From the NCBI GenBank assembly GCA_905221605.1, contig CAJNDS010000205.1:62001-126000 (forward strand): a stretch of DNA of 64,000 nt. Reading direction: 5' to 3'. Below, one piece after another: positions 63,721-64,000 of this stretch. The notes under the pieces are model-generated. The model was not told the origin of the DNA, ran no database searches, and was given only the letters and a program-made list of their open reading frames with translations. The stretch's first letter is position 1; each line of letters begins with the position of its first letter. The position numbers were made by a program, and so were the translations under genes. Origin of the DNA: Symbiodinium natans (taxonomy: Eukaryota > Sar > Dinophyceae > Suessiales > Symbiodiniaceae).

Positions 63721-64000
63721 GTTTGGCGGCCACAGCTGAGGGTTTTGGGTTCAGGGACAAGACCATTATTCTTCATCGCCCGACCCTTCGGCATTGTGTC
63801 ACAGTCCATGTCAGTGTGTGCTTGCAAAGCTCTAAAGAATCTATGACGCCTCCTTGTTGTGTCTCTGAGCTTGTGCAAGTACCTTGTGTTGATCCACTTC
63901 CATAAAAACGATAATTGGAATCGCTACTATTGTTATTCCCACGACTTCTTATTATTTTTTCATTCTTAGCATGACTTCTTTGCTCTGGTATAATATGGTT

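Overview
This looks like nuclear DNA of a dinoflagellate, most likely in or near Symbiodiniaceae. The evidence is internal. Genes are split into short exons that can be joined by protein homology. Acceptors are AG followed by G, and donors are a mix of GT, GC and GA. Interstitial TTTAGGG/CCCTAAA arrays are everywhere. There are decayed LINE pieces of a kind I recall from dinoflagellate genomes, and the LTRs of one retroelement carry a sequence like the 3' end of the dinoflagellate spliced leader. No bacterial operon, rRNA, tRNA or CRISPR was found. All gene models are read by eye; exon ends called approximate are so.

Layout. 0-2.1 kb: repeats, no gene seen. 2.15-7.9 kb (+): exons of a FAD-dependent monooxygenase whose introns are packed with telomere-type repeats. 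8-23.6 kb: gene-poor; it holds five or more decayed LINE pieces, an Ala-codon-like 9-mer array, a tandem ~135-bp family, a 1.7-kb cluster of related minisatellites and a 14-bp satellite. 24.27-26.63 kb (+): a PARN-type poly(A) ribonuclease in four exons with all catalytic DEDDh residues. 26.7-30.5 kb: telomere-like arrays, including an unusual CCCCAAA block, hairpin elements and one possible exon. 30.5-38.8 kb (-): an LTR retroelement with LTRs, a half-tRNA-Met primer site, a polypurine tract and a long RNA-binding polyprotein (WW, S1-like, six CCCH fingers) in four overlapping frames, with no reverse transcriptase, integrase or protease seen. 38.87-53 kb: scattered exon-like pieces of unrecognised genes, a 1.2-kb purine-only tract and GAA/GAT repeats. 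54.26 kb to beyond 62.7 kb (+): a VWA8-type AAA+ ATPase with at least 20 exons, probably continuing past the window end.

Working picture. The two confident housekeeping genes (PARN-type deadenylase and VWA8) are free of telomere repeats inside their exons and have small introns whose ends often sit in short direct repeats, as expected for introner-type intron gain. The retroelement sits exactly between a TTTAGGG array on its left and a CCCTAAA array on its right, without an obvious target-site duplication. It has mosaic LTRs. It is the best candidate here for something not described before.
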